From a virus: a stretch of 64,000 nucleotides of DNA. Shown here piece by piece: positions 62,190-64,000 of this stretch. Numbering within the stretch: the stretch's first letter is position 1; every line of letters starts with the position of its first letter. The stretch covers positions 1 to 64,000 of IMG/VR virus record IMGVR_UViG_3300008266_000016. One strand, written 5' to 3'. The notes beneath the pieces were generated by a model. The model searched no databases and was not told where the DNA came from. It was given only the letters and a program-made list of their open reading frames with translations. The translations under genes were made by a program, and so were the position numbers.

Positions 62190-62408
62190 ATGCTGCTACA
62201 AGAATTTTTCAAAAAAGATCCTGAGGCCTATCAAGATCTATCGCAAGACAACAGTCAACCGCAACTGGGTGATCTGCGCAAAACTCGTTTGACTTTGAGA
62301 CAACTAAACAAGTTGAGAAAAATGAATGACGTCCGTGCATTTGAGTACAAAGAAAAACTCAAACTAGTGCGCCAACAATACTCACCTCCCCCAGCCCCAA
62401 TGGCTTAA
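62190..62408 (+). CDS. small conserved head-region protein between gp20 and prohead core
   Basis: 72 residues, strongly basic and helical: GDLRKTRLTLRQLNKLRKMN, then DVRAFEYKEKLKLVRQQYSP. Proteins of this size and the NDVRA.EYKEKL pattern lie between the portal and prohead genes in T4-like environmental phages. It could be a T4 gp67-position prohead component, but I cannot confirm. The ATG is 9 nt after the portal stop; no strong ribosome binding site is visible. Confidence 0.75.
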   Translation: MLLQEFFKKDPEAYQDLSQDNSQPQLGDLRKTRLTLRQLNKLRKMNDVRAFEYKEKLKLVRQQYSPPPAPMA

Positions 62409-62500
62409 TTGGCATTTATCGCCATTTTGACTCCTTAAACAGCAGAGTTTTTGGTTGTTATGTAAATAACAGCACACTTTACCTATAGGAGTTTTCCCTT

Positions 62501-63382
62501 ATGAACAAATTTGAACAGTTGATTGAATACGTGATCAACGACGAAGACCAAAAAGCTCGCGAGCTTTTCCATGACATCGTGGTGGCCAAAAGCCGTGAAA
62601 TCTACGAAAATCTAATGCAAGAAGAGGCTGATGAAGACCTTGACGAAGCAGAAGTAAACGAAGCTGACGATTCCGACGACGAAGAAACTGACGACGAAGA
62701 ACTCGACGAAGGTGCAATGGGCGGCGATGCTAGCGATGATTTAATTGACGAAATTGAAGCTGACGAAGAACAAGACATGAGCATGGAAGCCGAAGGCGAT
62801 GATGACATGGGCGATGATGACGAAGGCGGAGATTTTGGCGGCGACGACATGGGCGGTGACGACATGGGCGGTGACGACATGGGCGGCAGCGATGAGCCAG
62901 CAACCAAAGATGACGTTATGAATCTAGAAGACAAACTAGATGAGTTGATGGCCGAGTTTGAAGGCTTGATGGGCGGCGACGACATGGGTGACATGGGCGA
63001 CGGCGACGGGTTTGGTCCCGAAGAAGGTGGCGATGCCATTGAAATGGACGACACAGGCGAAATGGAACCAGGCATGATGGAAGCCATCAGCATGAAAGCA
63101 GCCCCAAAGCCAGTTACCGCTGAACAAGGCAACGGCAAAGCAGGTCCTGTAGCATTTAACTCAGGTGCAGCTGGTATGGCCAGCAAGCCAGTACACACTG
63201 GCACCAGCATGGGCGGCGTGCATGACAGTTCTGCATATCGCAACACAGTAAAAGAACTTGGTGTAACTCCTACTCAAGACGCTGGAAAGAAAGCATTTAA
63301 ATCTGCTGCTCCTGCGCCTGTAAAGAGTCAAGCCAGTGGTGTAAACACCAAAAGCCCACTACCAAGCGGTCGTAAGGGTTAA
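62501..63382 (+). CDS. prohead core protein (acidic, gp67/gp68-like position)
   Basis: 293 residues with an ATG preceded by TAGGAG at good spacing. The N-terminal 40 residues (KFEQLIEYVINDEDQKAREL, FHDIVVAKSREIYENLM) form a helix typical of T4-like prohead core proteins. Residues about 42-180 are extremely acidic with Asp/Glu runs and repeats of GGDDM. Such scaffold proteins fill the prohead and are degraded by the gp21 protease, which follows directly. The C-terminal 90 residues are Ala/Ser/Lys-rich. The 92-base gap before it (62409-62500) holds only a weak stem and the ribosome binding site. Confidence 0.8.
   Translation: MNKFEQLIEYVINDEDQKARELFHDIVVAKSREIYENLMQEEADEDLDEAEVNEADDSDDEETDDEELDEGAMGGDASDDLIDEIEADEEQDMSMEAEGDDDMGDDDEGGDFGGDDMGGDDMGGDDMGGSDEPATKDDVMNLEDKLDELMAEFEGLMGGDDMGDMGDGDGFGPEEGGDAIEMDDTGEMEPGMMEAISMKAAPKPVTAEQGNGKAGPVAFNSGAAGMASKPVHTGTSMGGVHDSSAYRNTVKELGVTPTQDAGKKAFKSAAPAPVKSQASGVNTKSPLPSGRKG
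62838..62888 (+). repeat. 15-bp tandem repeats encoding GGDDM
   Basis: Three near-identical units of GGCGGTGACGACATG type inside the acidic core gene, preserving the frame. Confidence 0.7.
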
Positions 63383-63386
63383 TTAG

Positions 63387-64000
63387 ATGTCATCTAAGTA
63401 CCTAAGAGAAGATCTTACTTTTAGCCAGGCCAACATCCAAGTTTTGGAAGAAGCTGATGTTGGCGGCAAAAAGCATCTCTATCTCAAAGGCATCTGCATT
63501 GAAGGCGACAAGCGCAATGCAAATGAGCGTATCTACCCCCGACACGAAATTATCAAAGCAGTAGAAACTATCAACGAGCAGATCCGTGACGGTAACTCCG
63601 TTTTAGGTGAAGTGGACCATCCAGATGATTTAAAAATCAATTTAGATCGTGTGTGTCACACAGTTGAAGGCATGTGGATGGACGGACATGCCGGTTGCGG
63701 CAAGTTGAAAATTCTGCCAACCCCAATGGGTGAATTGATAAAGACTCTGTTGACATCAGGCGTGAAGCTGGGTGTTAGCAGTCGTGGATCAGGTAATGTC
63801 GATGACAGAACCGGACATGTAAGTGACTTTGAAATAGTCACTATAGATGTGGTTGCCCAACCCAGTGCTCCTAATGCGTATCCTACAGCAATCTATGAAG
63901 GTCTCATGAATATGAGAAACGGTCATAAGATCTTAGAGATGGCTAGAGAGTCTGGTCAGGACGACAAAGTGAAGAAGTATCTCGCAGGTGAGGTTAAACG
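63387..64000 (+). CDS. 21: prohead protease gp21-like (partial, 3' end off window)
   Basis: Starts at ATG 63387, 4 nt after the core gene stop, with TAAGGG upstream as ribosome binding site; 204 residues are visible before the right edge. VLGEVDHPDDLKINLDRVCH contains the catalytic His region and LGVSSRGSGNVDD the Ser nucleophile of the T4 gp21/U9 serine protease family. QPSAPNAYPTAIYEG follows as expected. The protease cuts the core and capsid proteins during head maturation. Identification is firm. Confidence 0.93.
   Translation, partial: MSSKYLREDLTFSQANIQVLEEADVGGKKHLYLKGICIEGDKRNANERIYPRHEIIKAVETINEQIRDGNSVLGEVDHPDDLKINLDRVCHTVEGMWMDGHAGCGKLKILPTPMGELIKTLLTSGVKLGVSSRGSGNVDDRTGHVSDFEIVTIDVVAQPSAPNAYPTAIYEGLMNMRNGHKILEMARESGQDDKVKKYLAGEVK

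Noticed and set aside
62602-63246. 214-residue Ser/Pro-rich minus-strand ORF
   Set aside because: Antisense of the acidic Asp/Glu/Gly codons of the prohead core gene.
1-64000. CRISPR array, tRNA genes, insertion sequences or an attachment site
   Set aside because: No regularly spaced repeats, cloverleaf-like segments, transposase or integrase motifs were found by reading.

Overview
The window is part of the genome of a large T4-like tailed phage (contractile-tail myovirus), not a bacterial chromosome. It carries recognisable homologues of T4 gp5, gp6, gp20 (portal), gp21 (prohead protease), gp25, gp26, gp46, gp47, gp53 and the late sigma factor gp55, together with a very long tail structural protein of the kind known from environmental T4-like phages. 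I see no tRNA, rRNA, CRISPR array, insertion sequence or integrase. The host cannot be read directly. A Bug/TctC-type periplasmic binding protein hints at a betaproteobacterial host, but this is weak inference.

Layout. (1) 1-14842, minus strand: an accessory cluster, read right to left, of tightly overlapping genes. It holds three glycosyltransferase-like proteins, a TctC-like binding protein, a shortened acyl-adenylate ligase, an SGNH-type hydrolase, five radical SAM proteins with a twitch-type N-terminal cysteine region (one runs off the left edge), and three proteins with a GT-B-like C-terminal motif interleaved among them. (2) 14886-44579, minus strand: tail and baseplate structural genes, including a 4900-residue protein with a probable seven-bladed FG-GAP propeller, gp6, gp25, a gp5-like spike, hub and tube-cap candidates and tail fibres. 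(3) 44687-53048, plus strand: an operon behind a good sigma70-type promoter, encoding an N-terminally extended gp55, gp47, gp46, then a B12-type radical SAM protein, a beta-rich unknown, a second radical SAM protein, a short-chain dehydrogenase, a GIY-YIG nuclease and a small Cys-pair protein. (4) 53049-53506: no ORF, many hairpins, a candidate structured RNA plus terminators. (5) 53507-56886, minus strand: MTA/SAH nucleosidase, adenine phosphoribosyltransferase, several small conserved proteins and gp26, followed by what looks like a -1 frameshift extension. (6) 56928-64000, plus strand: tape measure protein with an embedded M15-like peptidase, portal, a small head protein, an acidic prohead core protein and the prohead protease (cut by the right edge).

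How the genes may work together. gp55 would direct late transcription; TATAAATA/CATAAATA boxes lie before several structural genes. The most unusual content is the load of seven radical SAM proteins alongside glycosyltransferase-like, hydrolase and ligase genes, which looks like a phage-borne biosynthetic or modification pathway. The nucleosidase and adenine phosphoribosyltransferase pair could clear and recycle 5'-deoxyadenosine, the inhibitory by-product of radical SAM chemistry. This is inference, but it would tie the separate modules into one system.
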